From: Schaalia dentiphila ATCC 17982
GTDB taxonomy: Bacteria > Actinomycetota > Actinomycetes > Actinomycetales > Actinomycetaceae
Assembly (NCBI RefSeq): GCF_000154225.1
Contig: NZ_DS264586.1
Location: forward strand, 1,704,527 to 1,768,526
Direction: 5' to 3'
DNA: 64,000 bases
Shown here: positions 1 to 8,250 of the stretch, piece after piece
Position numbering within the stretch: the first letter of the stretch is position 1
Layout of the letters: each line of letters opens with the position of its first letter
Program-made: the position numbers and the translations under genes
The notes under the pieces: generated by a model
What the model was told of the DNA's origin: nothing
What the model saw: only the letters and a program-made list of their open reading frames with translations
Database searches by the model: none

Positions 1-1794
1 CAGGGCGAGGGCGCTCTCATGCACGCCCTCAGCGAGGCGCGTGAGGGCCGCATGGGCGACATCGTCGCCACGATCCAGTCCGAGCAGGACCGCATCATCC
101 GCGCCTCCGACAAGGGACTCCTGGTCGTCCAGGGCGGCCCGGGCACCGGCAAGACCGCCGTCGCGCTTCACCGCATCGCCTACCTCCTGTACGCCCACCG
201 CGAGCGCCTCGAGCGTTCGGGTGTCCTCCTCGTTGGCCCCTCGCGCCTGTTCCTGCGCTACATCGAGCAGGTCCTTCCCTCCCTGGGCGAGACCGGCGTC
301 GTGTCAGTGACACTGGGAGACCTGGTGCCCGGCGTAAACGCGCGCGGCAGCGATGACGAGGCCGTGGCCCTCATCAAGGGCCTTCCCGCGTGGGCGAAGA
401 TCGTCAAGGAGGCCGTGCGCGCGCTGGCCAAGCTCCCTGACGGTGACCAGGTTCTGCGCGTGTGGAACCGATCGGTCACGCTCACGCGCGCCGACGTGGA
501 AACGGCGAGGCGTCGGGCGAAGCGCTCGGGCCGCGCGCACAACGTGGCGCGAGAGTCCTTCGCGCGCGAACTCATGGACGTTTTGGCTCTGCGTTTGGCG
601 CGCGAGGCCGGGGACGCGGACTCCGAGGGCGGCGTCGATCCCGAAGTCAAGCGCTCCTGGCTCATCGAAATCCGCGATTCCGTGGACTGCCGACGTGCAA
701 TCAACACGGCGTGGATGCCGACGAGCGCACAGACGCTGCTGCGCCGCCTCTACGCTCGCCCCGAGGTCTTGGCGGCAGCAAACCGCAAGGCCGGCTCCCC
801 CCTGCGTCCCGACGAGCTCGCTGCCCTCGTGCGTCCCCGTTCTGCCCCGTGGACGGTGTCCGACGTGCCCATCCTGGACGAGTGCGAGGAACTGCTGGGC
901 CCCATGCCGTCATCCTCGACGACGTCGCGCGAAGCCGACGAGGGCGCAATCGAACGCGCCCGCGAGGCGATCGAAGCCCAGAACCTGGGCGGGGGCATCG
1001 TCACCGCCCAGATGCTCGCGGAGCAGGTGGCCGGCCAGGACACCTGGACACCGCTGTCCGAACGCGCCGCAAAGGACCGCGCGTGGGCGTATGGCCACAT
1101 CGTGGTCGACGAAGCCCAGGAGCTCTCCCCCATGGCCTGGCGGGCCCTGCTGCGCCGCTGCCCGTCGCGTTCCTTCACGGTGGTCGGCGACCTCGATCAG
1201 CGTCGCGGCTCCAAGCGCCCACCCACCTGGGAGAAGGCACTCGGACCGGCGGCGCGCGCCCTCGCGGCCGAGTACGCGCTGACCGTCTCCTACCGCACGC
1301 CCGCCACCCTCACGACCCTCGCCGAAGGCGTCGTCGCGCGCGCCGGCGTCCCCGTCCTCTACCCGATGACGGCCGTGCGCGACGTCGAGGATTGCTACCG
1401 CGTCACCCACGTGGATGCGCCCGAGGACGCCCCGGCCTCGTCGAAGGAGAACAGCCCCCTGTGGCGCGCCGTCGCCCAGGCCCAGGGCGAGGCCGAGGAA
1501 CGCCTCGATCGCGAGGCGGGGACCTCCCGCGGCCGCATCGCCCTCATTGTCGGCAAGGAGCGTGCCCGCGCGTGGGGAGCCGACGTGGACGGCGAGACGG
1601 CCCTCTCCGAACGCGTCTGCCTCCTGTCAGCCGTGGCCTCCAAGGGCCTCGAGTTTGACTCGGTCATCCTCGTCGAACCCGCGGAAATCCTCGGTGACGG
1701 CGTCGGCGACCTCTTCGTCGCCCTCACGCGCGCTACCCACGACGTGCATGTCGTCCACTGCGCTCCCCTGCCCGCCGGCATGGAAGAGTGGTAG
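1..1794 (+). CDS. HelR/HelD-like UvrD-family helicase, 5' end cut off by window
   Basis: Superfamily I (UvrD/Rep-like) ATPase of the HelD/HelR type, a family that removes stalled or rifampicin-bound RNA polymerase from DNA. The frame is open from base 1, and the first in-frame ATG at 19 lies just before the conserved segment leading into Walker A, so the true start is upstream of the window. Counting from that ATG, Walker A GGPGTGKT is at residues 39-46. A DEAQ Walker B (VVDEAQELSP) lies near 360, VVGDLDQ follows, and the C-terminal motif VALTRATH is near 575. The middle is a poorly conserved Arg/Ala-rich insertion, as in HelD-class proteins. serA follows about 60 bp downstream on the same strand. 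The family is clear; HelR versus another HelD-like member is inference. Confidence 0.85.
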   Translation, partial: QGEGALMHALSEAREGRMGDIVATIQSEQDRIIRASDKGLLVVQGGPGTGKTAVALHRIAYLLYAHRERLERSGVLLVGPSRLFLRYIEQVLPSLGETGVVSVTLGDLVPGVNARGSDDEAVALIKGLPAWAKIVKEAVRALAKLPDGDQVLRVWNRSVTLTRADVETARRRAKRSGRAHNVARESFARELMDVLALRLAREAGDADSEGGVDPEVKRSWLIEIRDSVDCRRAINTAWMPTSAQTLLRRLYARPEVLAAANRKAGSPLRPDELAALVRPRSAPWTVSDVPILDECEELLGPMPSSSTTSREADEGAIERAREAIEAQNLGGGIVTAQMLAEQVAGQDTWTPLSERAAKDRAWAYGHIVVDEAQELSPMAWRALLRRCPSRSFTVVGDLDQRRGSKRPPTWEKALGPAARALAAEYALTVSYRTPATLTTLAEGVVARAGVPVLYPMTAVRDVEDCYRVTHVDAPEDAPASSKENSPLWRAVAQAQGEAEERLDREAGTSRGRIALIVGKERARAWGADVDGETALSERVCLLSAVASKGLEFDSVILVEPAEILGDGVGDLFVALTRATHDVHVVHCAPLPAGMEEW

Positions 1795-1853
1795 GAGCGA
1801 CCACACCCTGACACCTTGTGTCCCTTTCCGCTCCCGTCTGCCATGATGGGGGC

Positions 1854-3059
1854 ATGACACGCGCACTGCTCCTGGAAAACCCGCACGACGTCGCCGACGG
1901 TATTTTCGCCAAGTTCGGCATCGAGGTGACCCGCGTGACGGGCGCCCTGTCCGAGGACGACCTCATCGACGCGCTCGAAGGCGTGGACTACCTGGGCCTG
2001 CGGTCCAAGACCGAGGTCACCGAGCGAGTGCTGCGCGCGCGCCCCGAGATCAAGGCTATCGGAGCCTTCTGCATCGGCACGAACCAGATCGACCTGGCCA
2101 CCGCCACCGAGATGGGCGTCGCCGTGTTCAACGCCCCCTACTCCAACACGCGCTCTGTCGTCGAGCTCGCAATCGGTGAGATCATCGACCTCTCGCGCCG
2201 CGTCACCGTCAAAAACTCGCGTCTGCACCGCGGCGTGTGGGACAAGAGCGCGGACGGTGCCCACGAGGTGCGCGGGCACACCCTGGGCATCATCGGCTAC
2301 GGCAACATCGGCACCCAGCTGTCGGTTCTCGCCGAGGCTATGGGCCTCAACGTCATCTTCTACGATGCCGCCGAGCGCCTCGCCCTGGGCAACGCCACGC
2401 AGATGCCGACCATGGAGGCCGTCCTGCGCGAGGCCGACATCATCTCCGTGCACGTGGACGGCCAGGAATCCAACACGAACCTCATCGGTCGCGTCGAGTT
2501 CGAGCTCATGAAGCCCAGTGCCCTGTTCATCAACCTGTCGCGCGGGCACGTCGTCGACGTCGACGCGCTACACGCAGCGCTCGTCTCGGGCCACCTGGGC
2601 GGAGCGGCCATCGATGTATTCCCGGAGGAGCCGCGCGCCAACGGCGACCCCTTCAACTCGCCCCTGGCAACTCTCGACAACGTGATCCTCACGCCCCACA
2701 TCGGCGGCTCGACGGAGGAAGCGCAGTACGACATCGGTCGCTTCGTGGCCGCCAAGATCGGCGAATACCAGGCCAGCGGCTCGACCGACATGAGCGTGAA
2801 CCTGCCGAACTTGACGATGAACATCGGCAAGCGCTCGCGCTACCGCGTGCGCCTCATCCACCGCAACGTGCCCGGCGTCATGGCGCGCGTCAACCAGATC
2901 TTTGCCTCCTCCGAGGCCAACGTCGACGCCCAGATCCTGGCCACCGTCGACGAGGTCGGCTACGTGCTCACCGACATTTCGGCGGGCCTGGGGCGCGAGG
3001 CGCTCGAGGAACTGAGCCACCTGCCCGAAACTGTCCGACTGATCGCCACGCCGCTGTAG
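1854..3059 (+). CDS. serA: D-3-phosphoglycerate dehydrogenase
   Basis: Catalyses the first step of serine synthesis, NAD-dependent oxidation of 3-phosphoglycerate. The protein is 401 aa, about the length of ACT-domain SerA of the E. coli type. The Rossmann motif GIIGYGNIGTQ is near residue 150, followed by the LSRGHVVDV segment (catalytic Arg region) and HIGGSTEEAQ near 285 (catalytic His). A C-terminal ACT-like domain starts near residue 325 (YRVRLIHRNVPGVMARVN) and is the usual serine feedback site. An upstream in-frame start at 1818 exists, but the ATG at 1854 has a G-rich ribosome site (GATGGGGGC) directly before it and starts the family-typical N-terminus MTRALLLENPH. Confidence 0.95.
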   Translation: MTRALLLENPHDVADGIFAKFGIEVTRVTGALSEDDLIDALEGVDYLGLRSKTEVTERVLRARPEIKAIGAFCIGTNQIDLATATEMGVAVFNAPYSNTRSVVELAIGEIIDLSRRVTVKNSRLHRGVWDKSADGAHEVRGHTLGIIGYGNIGTQLSVLAEAMGLNVIFYDAAERLALGNATQMPTMEAVLREADIISVHVDGQESNTNLIGRVEFELMKPSALFINLSRGHVVDVDALHAALVSGHLGGAAIDVFPEEPRANGDPFNSPLATLDNVILTPHIGGSTEEAQYDIGRFVAAKIGEYQASGSTDMSVNLPNLTMNIGKRSRYRVRLIHRNVPGVMARVNQIFASSEANVDAQILATVDEVGYVLTDISAGLGREALEELSHLPETVRLIATPL

Positions 3060-3144
3060 AACTGTCGCATTCATCGCGTTCCCAGCTGGTCAACCGAGGC
3101 ATAACTTACGGTATCGTAGGGGCATCGTTCCCAAAGGAGGACAG

Positions 3145-5052
3145 ATGGATCTCACGACGCAGCTGCGCGAGCTATACGCACCGGGAGTCGCCTACAACAT
3201 CGCAATTCCCGACCGTCCGATCCCGGACATGGTCCTGGAAGTCGCCTCCCGCTACCCCAAGCGCGCCGCGATTGACTTTTTCGCGCGCCAGCTCACATAC
3301 GCGGAACTTGCTCAGGAGATGCGTCAGGCCGCGGGGGCCCTCCATCAGGCGGGCGTGCGCCCCGGAGACCGCGTCGCCCTCGTCATGCCGAACTGCCCGC
3401 AGCACGCCGTCGCCGTCCTGGGCACGATGCTCCTCGGTGCCGTCGTCGTCGAACACAATCCGCTTGCCCCCGCGGGCGAGCTGGAAGGCGAGTACGAGCG
3501 CCACGGTGCTCGCGTCACCATCGCCTGGTCGAAGTCCCTGGAGAAACTCACCTTCCTTGGGCGCGGCCACACCACCTTCTGCATGGACCTGACGACGGCT
3601 CTTCCCGCTGCCTCGCGCATGGCGCTCAAGTTTCCCGTCAAGGCGGCCCGCGAGAAGCGCGAACAGCTCTCCAGCCCGCGCCCGAACTGGGCTCGCTCCT
3701 GGACGCACGCCATGCGCACCGCGACCCCGTGGCGCGGCGACTGCCCGTCAGCAATGGAGGACGTCGCTCTCCTCATTCACACGGGCGGCACGACTGGCGT
3801 CCCGAAGGCCGCCGCTCTCACGCACGCCAACCTCATGGCCAACGTCGAGGAATCGATCGCGTGGGTTCCCGTCCTCCACGAGGGCGCGGAGGTCTTCTAC
3901 TGCATCCTGCCCCTCTTCCACGCCTTCGGGTTCACGATTGGCTTCCTGGCAGGTCTGCGTCTGGGAGCGACGATCGCCATGTTCCCCAAATTCGACACCG
4001 CGCTGGTGCTGGCCGCTCAGCGCCGACTGCCGTGCACGTTCTTCCTGGGTGTTCCGCCCATGTACGAGCGCCTGCTCGCGGCGGCGCAGGGCACGAACGC
4101 GGACCTGTCCTCAATCCACTTCTCACTCTCGGGCGCAATGCCTCTCTCGGCTGAGCTGGCTGACCAGTGGGAGCAGGCCACCGGCGGCCTCATGATCGAA
4201 GGCTACGGCATGACGGAGGCCTCCCCGATCATCTTGGGATCACCCCTTGCCTCCTCTCGGGCACGCGGGGCGCTCGGTATCCCCTTCCCCTCCACCCAGG
4301 TGCGCATCGTCGATCCAGAGAATCCCTCGCGCGAGGTTGCCGATGGAGAGGTCGGTGAGCTCATTGCCCGCGGACCGCAGGTGTTCTCCGGCTATTGGAA
4401 CCAGGACGATGAGACCGCCGACGTATTCACCGAGGATGACTGGCTGCGCACAGGCGACCTCGTTCAGGTGCGCGACGGCTTCATCTACATGGCGGATCGG
4501 CGCAAGGAGATGATCAATTCCTCCGGCTTCAACGTCTACCCCACGCAGGTCGAGAACGCCGTACGTTCGATGCCGGGTGTTCTCGACGTCGCAGCCGTCG
4601 GCGTGCCGGCCGGCGAGTCCGGCGAGGACGTCGTCGCCGCCGTCGTCCTTGAGGCGGGCGCCTCCGTGACGCTCGCAGACCTGCGCAAGTGGGCGGAGAA
4701 ATCCCTGGCCCACTACGCGCTCCCCCGGCAGATCGTCGTTATGACGGAGCTGCCTCGCTCACAGCTGGGCAAGGTCATGCGCAAGAAGGTCCGCGAGCAG
4801 ATCATGGGCGCCCAGGCTGCCGCAACCGACGCGGTTGCCGGTGCGCGAGAGGCTGTCGCGGGTGCGCGCGGCGCCGTCTCCGAGGCAGTGGCCGAGGCAC
4901 GCGGTTCTGTCGCCGAGGCGATGGCTAGTGCGCGTGAGACAGTCGCCGAGGCCGTCGCCGGGGTTCGCGCATCCTCCTCCGAGCAGTCTTCCGCGCCCAC
5001 CGATGCATCTGACGCACCGACACAGCGCCACGAGGAGACGGACGACGAGTAG
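3145..5052 (+). CDS. Long-chain fatty acid–CoA ligase (AMP-binding) with alanine-rich helical tail
   Basis: ANL-superfamily acyl-CoA synthetase, likely activating long-chain fatty acids to acyl-CoA with ATP. It is 635 aa and starts 5 bp after a strong AAAGGAGG site. The AMP-binding P-loop IHTGGTTGVPKAA is near residues 211-223, YGMTEASP near 353, the hinge region TGDLVQVRDGF near 435, and the catalytic C-terminal lysine is in QLGKVMRKK near 543. After the enzyme ends, about 80 residues consist of heptad-like repeats (AVAGAREAVAGARGAV and variants) and then a Ser/Asp/Thr-rich acidic end. That tail is not needed for the fold and looks amphipathic, so it may bind membrane or lipid; this is inference. 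The exact chain length used cannot be read from sequence. Confidence 0.9.
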   Translation: MDLTTQLRELYAPGVAYNIAIPDRPIPDMVLEVASRYPKRAAIDFFARQLTYAELAQEMRQAAGALHQAGVRPGDRVALVMPNCPQHAVAVLGTMLLGAVVVEHNPLAPAGELEGEYERHGARVTIAWSKSLEKLTFLGRGHTTFCMDLTTALPAASRMALKFPVKAAREKREQLSSPRPNWARSWTHAMRTATPWRGDCPSAMEDVALLIHTGGTTGVPKAAALTHANLMANVEESIAWVPVLHEGAEVFYCILPLFHAFGFTIGFLAGLRLGATIAMFPKFDTALVLAAQRRLPCTFFLGVPPMYERLLAAAQGTNADLSSIHFSLSGAMPLSAELADQWEQATGGLMIEGYGMTEASPIILGSPLASSRARGALGIPFPSTQVRIVDPENPSREVADGEVGELIARGPQVFSGYWNQDDETADVFTEDDWLRTGDLVQVRDGFIYMADRRKEMINSSGFNVYPTQVENAVRSMPGVLDVAAVGVPAGESGEDVVAAVVLEAGASVTLADLRKWAEKSLAHYALPRQIVVMTELPRSQLGKVMRKKVREQIMGAQAAATDAVAGAREAVAGARGAVSEAVAEARGSVAEAMASARETVAEAVAGVRASSSEQSSAPTDASDAPTQRHEETDDE

Positions 5053-5074
5053 TCGTCCCACCACCGTCACAACG

Positions 5075-5109
5075 ATGCTGCCCGGCCCCTTCGCGGGACC
5101 GGGCAGCAT
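5075..5109. terminator. Bidirectional hairpin between fadD-type gene and nrdR
   Basis: A near-perfect inverted repeat (ATGCTGCCCGG / CCGGGCAGCAT, small loop) lies between two convergent genes, a usual position for a shared terminator. Confidence 0.75.
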
Positions 5110-5122
5110 TCGCACGCGTCGA

Positions 5123-5710
5123 TTAGTCGTCTCCCAGCAGCGTCGGGGCGTTGGAGACGGAGCGCTTGCGCGCCGCACGCGCCTTGCGAGGCTTCTTCGC
5201 GGGCGCGGGAGCCGCGGGTTCGACGTCCGCGTGGGCACCGGCCTCAGACACCGTGTCACCGCCCTGCGCACGCTCACGCAGCGCCTGAATGGCCTGTTCG
5301 AAATCATCAAGGGTGTCGAACTGACGATAGACGGAGGCGAAACGCAGGTATGCGATCACGTCGAGGTCACGCAGGAACGGGAGGATGGCTTTGCCGACTT
5401 CGTTCGTCGACACGTTGGAGACGCCGGTTGAGCGCAGCTGCTCCTCAACCTGCTGAGCAAGAATCGCGAGCTGATCATCCGAGACCGGCCGCCCCTGACA
5501 GGCCTTCTTGACACCCGACACAACCTTGTTACGGGAGAAAGACTCGACGACGCCGGAGCGCTTGACGACCTGGAACGAGGACGTTTCGAGGGTCGTAAAA
5601 CGCTTCTTGCAGTGCGTGCACTCACGCCGACGCCTGATCGAGGCGCCGTCGTCCGCGATGCGCGTATCAACGACGCGCGAATCCGGGTTATGACAGAAAG
5701 GGCAGTGCAC
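5123..5710 (-). CDS. nrdR: Transcriptional repressor NrdR (zinc ribbon, ATP-cone)
   Basis: Represses ribonucleotide reductase genes in response to dATP/ATP. The 195-aa protein has the N-terminal zinc ribbon with Cys3, Cys6, Cys31 and Cys34 (HCPFC, ECTHC), then the ATP-cone domain ([16 protein letters not shown] onwards, residues about 48-137), matching the ~150-aa NrdR core. A further ~45 basic and Ala/Pro-rich residues at the C-terminus ([17 protein letters not shown]) go beyond the usual family length. It lies next to the LysM gene and lexA, a standard actinobacterial neighbourhood. No ribonucleotide reductase gene or NrdR box was noticed in this window. Confidence 0.97.
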   Translation of the reverse strand: MHCPFCHNPDSRVVDTRIADDGASIRRRRECTHCKKRFTTLETSSFQVVKRSGVVESFSRNKVVSGVKKACQGRPVSDDQLAILAQQVEEQLRSTGVSNVSTNEVGKAILPFLRDLDVIAYLRFASVYRQFDTLDDFEQAIQALRERAQGGDTVSEAGAHADVEPAAPAPAKKPRKARAARKRSVSNAPTLLGDD

Positions 5711-5766
5711 CCCTCAACGGTACACGCTCAGACCCCCATCTGTCACAGGAGTCCCACGCGCAACCA

Positions 5767-6231
5767 TCAGCGAACGGGCACGAGAACCCGCTGCCCGGGC
5801 TGCAGGGCCCCCTGAACGTTATTCATGCGCTCAATGTCAGCAACAACCTGCTCGAGTGAACGATCCGTCTTGACATTCTGAGCCAGCGACCACACGGAGT
5901 CACCGCTGACAACTGCCTTCGTCACCGTCGGGCCATCGTAGGCTGCGGGTTGGATGGCGAGACCGAGGGCGCCGGCCCCCACAGAGAGAACGACCGTCGC
6001 AAGTGCGCCGGCGATAATGCCGCGACGAGAGGAGCGGGTGCGACGACGCGGCGCAGCAGGAGCACGCAGGAACGACGGATCGTCGCCGCGCTGAGCATCG
6101 AGACGACGACGCGCGGACGGAGCGGTAGAGATGTCACGAACGGTCGCCTGCGGCGCATCCTCCACGGCGCGAAGCGGGTGGCGGCGAGCGGGGAACGAGA
6201 CGGCAGTCTGCGTTGCAACGGGAACACTCAT
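5767..6231 (-). CDS. LysM-domain membrane protein next to lexA (possible SOS division inhibitor)
   Basis: A 154-aa protein with a polar Arg/Pro-rich cytoplasmic N-terminus, one membrane segment (IIAGALATVVLSVGAGALGL, about residues 75-95) and a C-terminal extracytoplasmic LysM motif (VVSGDSVWSLAQNV to LQPGQRVLVPV), which would bind peptidoglycan. The start at 6231 has a GGAGG site; an upstream in-frame ATG at 6315 would run back across the SOS boxes. It is divergent from lexA and three LexA-type boxes lie in the shared upstream region. LysM or small membrane proteins at this position include M. tuberculosis Rv2719c/ChiZ and, functionally, C. glutamicum DivS and B. subtilis YneA, which delay division during SOS. 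The same role here is inference from position and architecture. Confidence 0.8.
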   Translation of the reverse strand: MSVPVATQTAVSFPARRHPLRAVEDAPQATVRDISTAPSARRRLDAQRGDDPSFLRAPAAPRRRTRSSRRGIIAGALATVVLSVGAGALGLAIQPAAYDGPTVTKAVVSGDSVWSLAQNVKTDRSLEQVVADIERMNNVQGALQPGQRVLVPVR

Positions 6232-6252
6232 GAGAACCTCCAGAAAAACAAA

Positions 6253-6268
6253 TCGAACATCTGTTCGT
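6253..6268. promoter_or_regulatory. SOS box 1 (LexA operator)
   Basis: TCGAACATCTGTTCGT matches the actinobacterial SOS consensus TCGAAC-N4-GTTCGA at 11 of 12 defined positions. It lies just upstream of the LysM gene start. Confidence 0.85.
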
Positions 6269-6283
6269 CGAACACTTGTACGA
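6268..6283. promoter_or_regulatory. SOS box 2 (LexA operator)
   Basis: TCGAACACTTGTACGA fits TCGAAC-N4-GTTCGA with one mismatch and shares its first base with box 1, so two LexA dimers would sit one and a half helical turns apart. Confidence 0.75.
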
Positions 6284-6315
6284 TAGCACGCTCCGTAACC
6301 AATGTCGAGACCCAC

Positions 6316-6331
6316 TCGAACATATGTTTCA
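6316..6331. promoter_or_regulatory. SOS box 3 (LexA operator)
   Basis: TCGAACATATGTTTCA has a perfect left half and a degenerate right half (4 of 6). It is the box closest to lexA, about 90 bp before its ATG, and fits autorepression. Confidence 0.75.
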
Positions 6332-6417
6332 TTTTGCGTGAAATCGGCTTATCCTTGACGTATCTAGTGGACGCCCACCCATGCACATTTGCGTCCACCC
6401 CGATGCGAAGGAGAGCC

Positions 6418-7098
6418 ATGACCGAGCGTTCGATCAGCGATCGACACCGCGCGATCTTGCGAGTTATCAACGAAAAGCTGGCATCCAGCGGCTTCCCTCC
6501 GTCTGTGCGCGAGATCGCATCTGCAGTCGGTTTGGCGTCTCCCTCGACGGTGAAGCATCACCTTGACGCACTTGAGGCCGACGGATACCTGGTCCGCGAG
6601 CCCGGTCTGCCTCGCGCCCTCGACCTCACCGATCGGGCGCGCGCCGAGCTCGGCATCACCCCCTCAACGCAGCCTTCTGAGAAGGTCGTTCGCATCGAGG
6701 TCCCCGTCTCCCACGTCGAGGAGGAAGGAACGGCGATTCCGCTCGTTGGACGCATCGCTGCGGGTGCTCCCATCACGGCTGAGCAGCACGTGGAGGACGT
6801 TTTCCGTCTTCCCACGTCCATGACCGGACACGGCGATCTATTCATGCTCGAGGTGAGCGGCGAGTCGATGGTCGATGCGGGCATCTTCGACGGGGACTAC
6901 GTTGTCATCCGCTCGCAGAACGAGGCCCGCAACGGAGAATTTGTCGCCGCCATGATCGACGGCGAAGCGACGGTGAAAGAATTGTCCATCACGGGCGGTC
7001 ACGTCTGGCTCCTGCCCCACAACGCGGACTACTCCCCCATCCCGGGCGACGAAGCCACCATCCTCGGCAAGGTCGTCACCGTCATTCGTTCGCTCTGA
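6418..7098 (+). CDS. lexA: LexA SOS repressor
   Basis: Represses SOS genes and cleaves itself when RecA filaments form. From the ATG at 6418 the protein is 226 aa. The longer open frame back to 5950 overlaps the LysM gene and its operators, and the start at 6418 follows an AAGGAGA site. The winged-helix HTH is at residues about 20-65 (PSVREIASAVGLASPSTVKHH). The self-cleavage Ala-Gly lies in GRIAAGAP near 120-125, the catalytic Ser in SGESMVDAGIF near 152, and the catalytic Lys in ATVKELS near 189. Three SOS boxes lie upstream and recA in this window carries another, so the regulatory circuit is largely present here. Confidence 0.98.
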   Translation: MTERSISDRHRAILRVINEKLASSGFPPSVREIASAVGLASPSTVKHHLDALEADGYLVREPGLPRALDLTDRARAELGITPSTQPSEKVVRIEVPVSHVEEEGTAIPLVGRIAAGAPITAEQHVEDVFRLPTSMTGHGDLFMLEVSGESMVDAGIFDGDYVVIRSQNEARNGEFVAAMIDGEATVKELSITGGHVWLLPHNADYSPIPGDEATILGKVVTVIRSL

Positions 7099-7103
7099 CG
7101 CAC

Positions 7104-7150
7104 CACATAAGCGAGTGGCGCCACCCGGGGTGGCGCCACTCGCTTATGTG
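7104..7150. terminator. Long perfect hairpin between convergent lexA and ldh
   Basis: An almost perfect 47-bp palindrome (CACATAAGCGAGTGGCGCC and its complement, minimal loop) lies 6 bp after the lexA stop and 9 bp before the ldh stop. It would serve both strands. Confidence 0.85.
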
Positions 7151-7158
7151 AAGGAGAC

Positions 7159-8148
7159 TCAGAAGCCCAGGTCGCGGGCAACCTGACGCAGGCGCTGGGC
7201 CGATGCGGTCAGGCCGTCGCGCTCGTTGAGCGTGAGCGGCGGGTGCAGGACGCGTCCGGCACCGCCGCGGCCGACGATCGTCGGGGCGGCCATGACCACG
7301 TCAGAGATGCCCTCCCAATCCTCAAGCAGCGTCGAGATAGTGAGGACACGCTGCTCGTCGCGCAGGACAGCACCCACGATCTTCGAGGCGGCCAGGCCGA
7401 TCGCGTAGTTCGTCGCGCCCTTACCCTCGATGATCTTGTAGGCGGACTGGACGACTTCCTGCGCAATGGAGTTACGCAGCGCGGAGTCGAAGATGCCACC
7501 GGATAGGGTCGGACCCCACTGGGACAGCGGGACGTTGCCGATCTCGGCGCTGGACCACAGGGCGACCTCGGAGTCGCCGTGCTCGCCGGCCACGTAGGCG
7601 TGGATGTTCTGGGTGGCGACACCGGTCTCGCGCGAGACCAGGTAGCGCAGACGGGAGGTGTCGAGCACGGTGCCCGAACCAAAGACCTGGTTGCGGGGCA
7701 GGCCCGTGATCTTCAGCGCGGCGTACGTGACGACATCGACAGGATTCGTGATGAACATGAAGTGAGCGTCGGGCGCGACGTTCTGCAGGTTCGGCACGAT
7801 CTTCTTCATGAGGTTGACGGTTGAGCCAGCCAGCTCCAGGCGGGACTGTCCGGGCTGCTGCTTCGCGCCAGCCGTGACGATGATCAGGTCGGAACCACGA
7901 ACGATCTCAACGTCGTCCGAGCCTTCGATCGAGCCGGCGGGCGTGAACTGGATGCCGTGAGCCATGTCGAGGGCCTCGGCCTCCACCTTGGCCTTGTTGA
8001 TGTCCTGAAGAACGATCGAGCGGGCGTCGCCGCGCATCGCACAGGCGTACGCGACCGCCGTACCAACGGCACCGGCACCGATGATGGCGATCTTCGAGGG
8101 ACGTCCGGAGGACTTTGACGGGTACAGGGTCTGTGCTTGGTTTTCCAC
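7159..8148 (-). CDS. ldh: L-lactate dehydrogenase
   Basis: Reduces pyruvate to L-lactate with NADH, regenerating NAD during fermentation. It is 329 aa, a usual length. The nucleotide-binding GAGAVGTAVAYA is near residue 24, substrate-loop residues are in GAKQQPGQSR near 93, TNPVD near 134, and the catalytic His lies in AGEHGDSE near 187. The loop has the Gln of lactate rather than the Arg of malate dehydrogenase (KQQPGQSR), which supports lactate specificity. It is transcribed alone, convergent with lexA. Confidence 0.95.
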   Translation of the reverse strand: MENQAQTLYPSKSSGRPSKIAIIGAGAVGTAVAYACAMRGDARSIVLQDINKAKVEAEALDMAHGIQFTPAGSIEGSDDVEIVRGSDLIIVTAGAKQQPGQSRLELAGSTVNLMKKIVPNLQNVAPDAHFMFITNPVDVVTYAALKITGLPRNQVFGSGTVLDTSRLRYLVSRETGVATQNIHAYVAGEHGDSEVALWSSAEIGNVPLSQWGPTLSGGIFDSALRNSIAQEVVQSAYKIIEGKGATNYAIGLAASKIVGAVLRDEQRVLTISTLLEDWEGISDVVMAAPTIVGRGGAGRVLHPPLTLNERDGLTASAQRLRQVARDLGF

Positions 8149-8250
8149 GAGTGTCTCCTAGAGTCTGCGGGCACTCCCATTGTCTCAGATAAGGACCTAA
8201 CCTCGCCCGTTATCTGCACGACGTTTTACGTACCCGCGGAGCGCTCGTCC

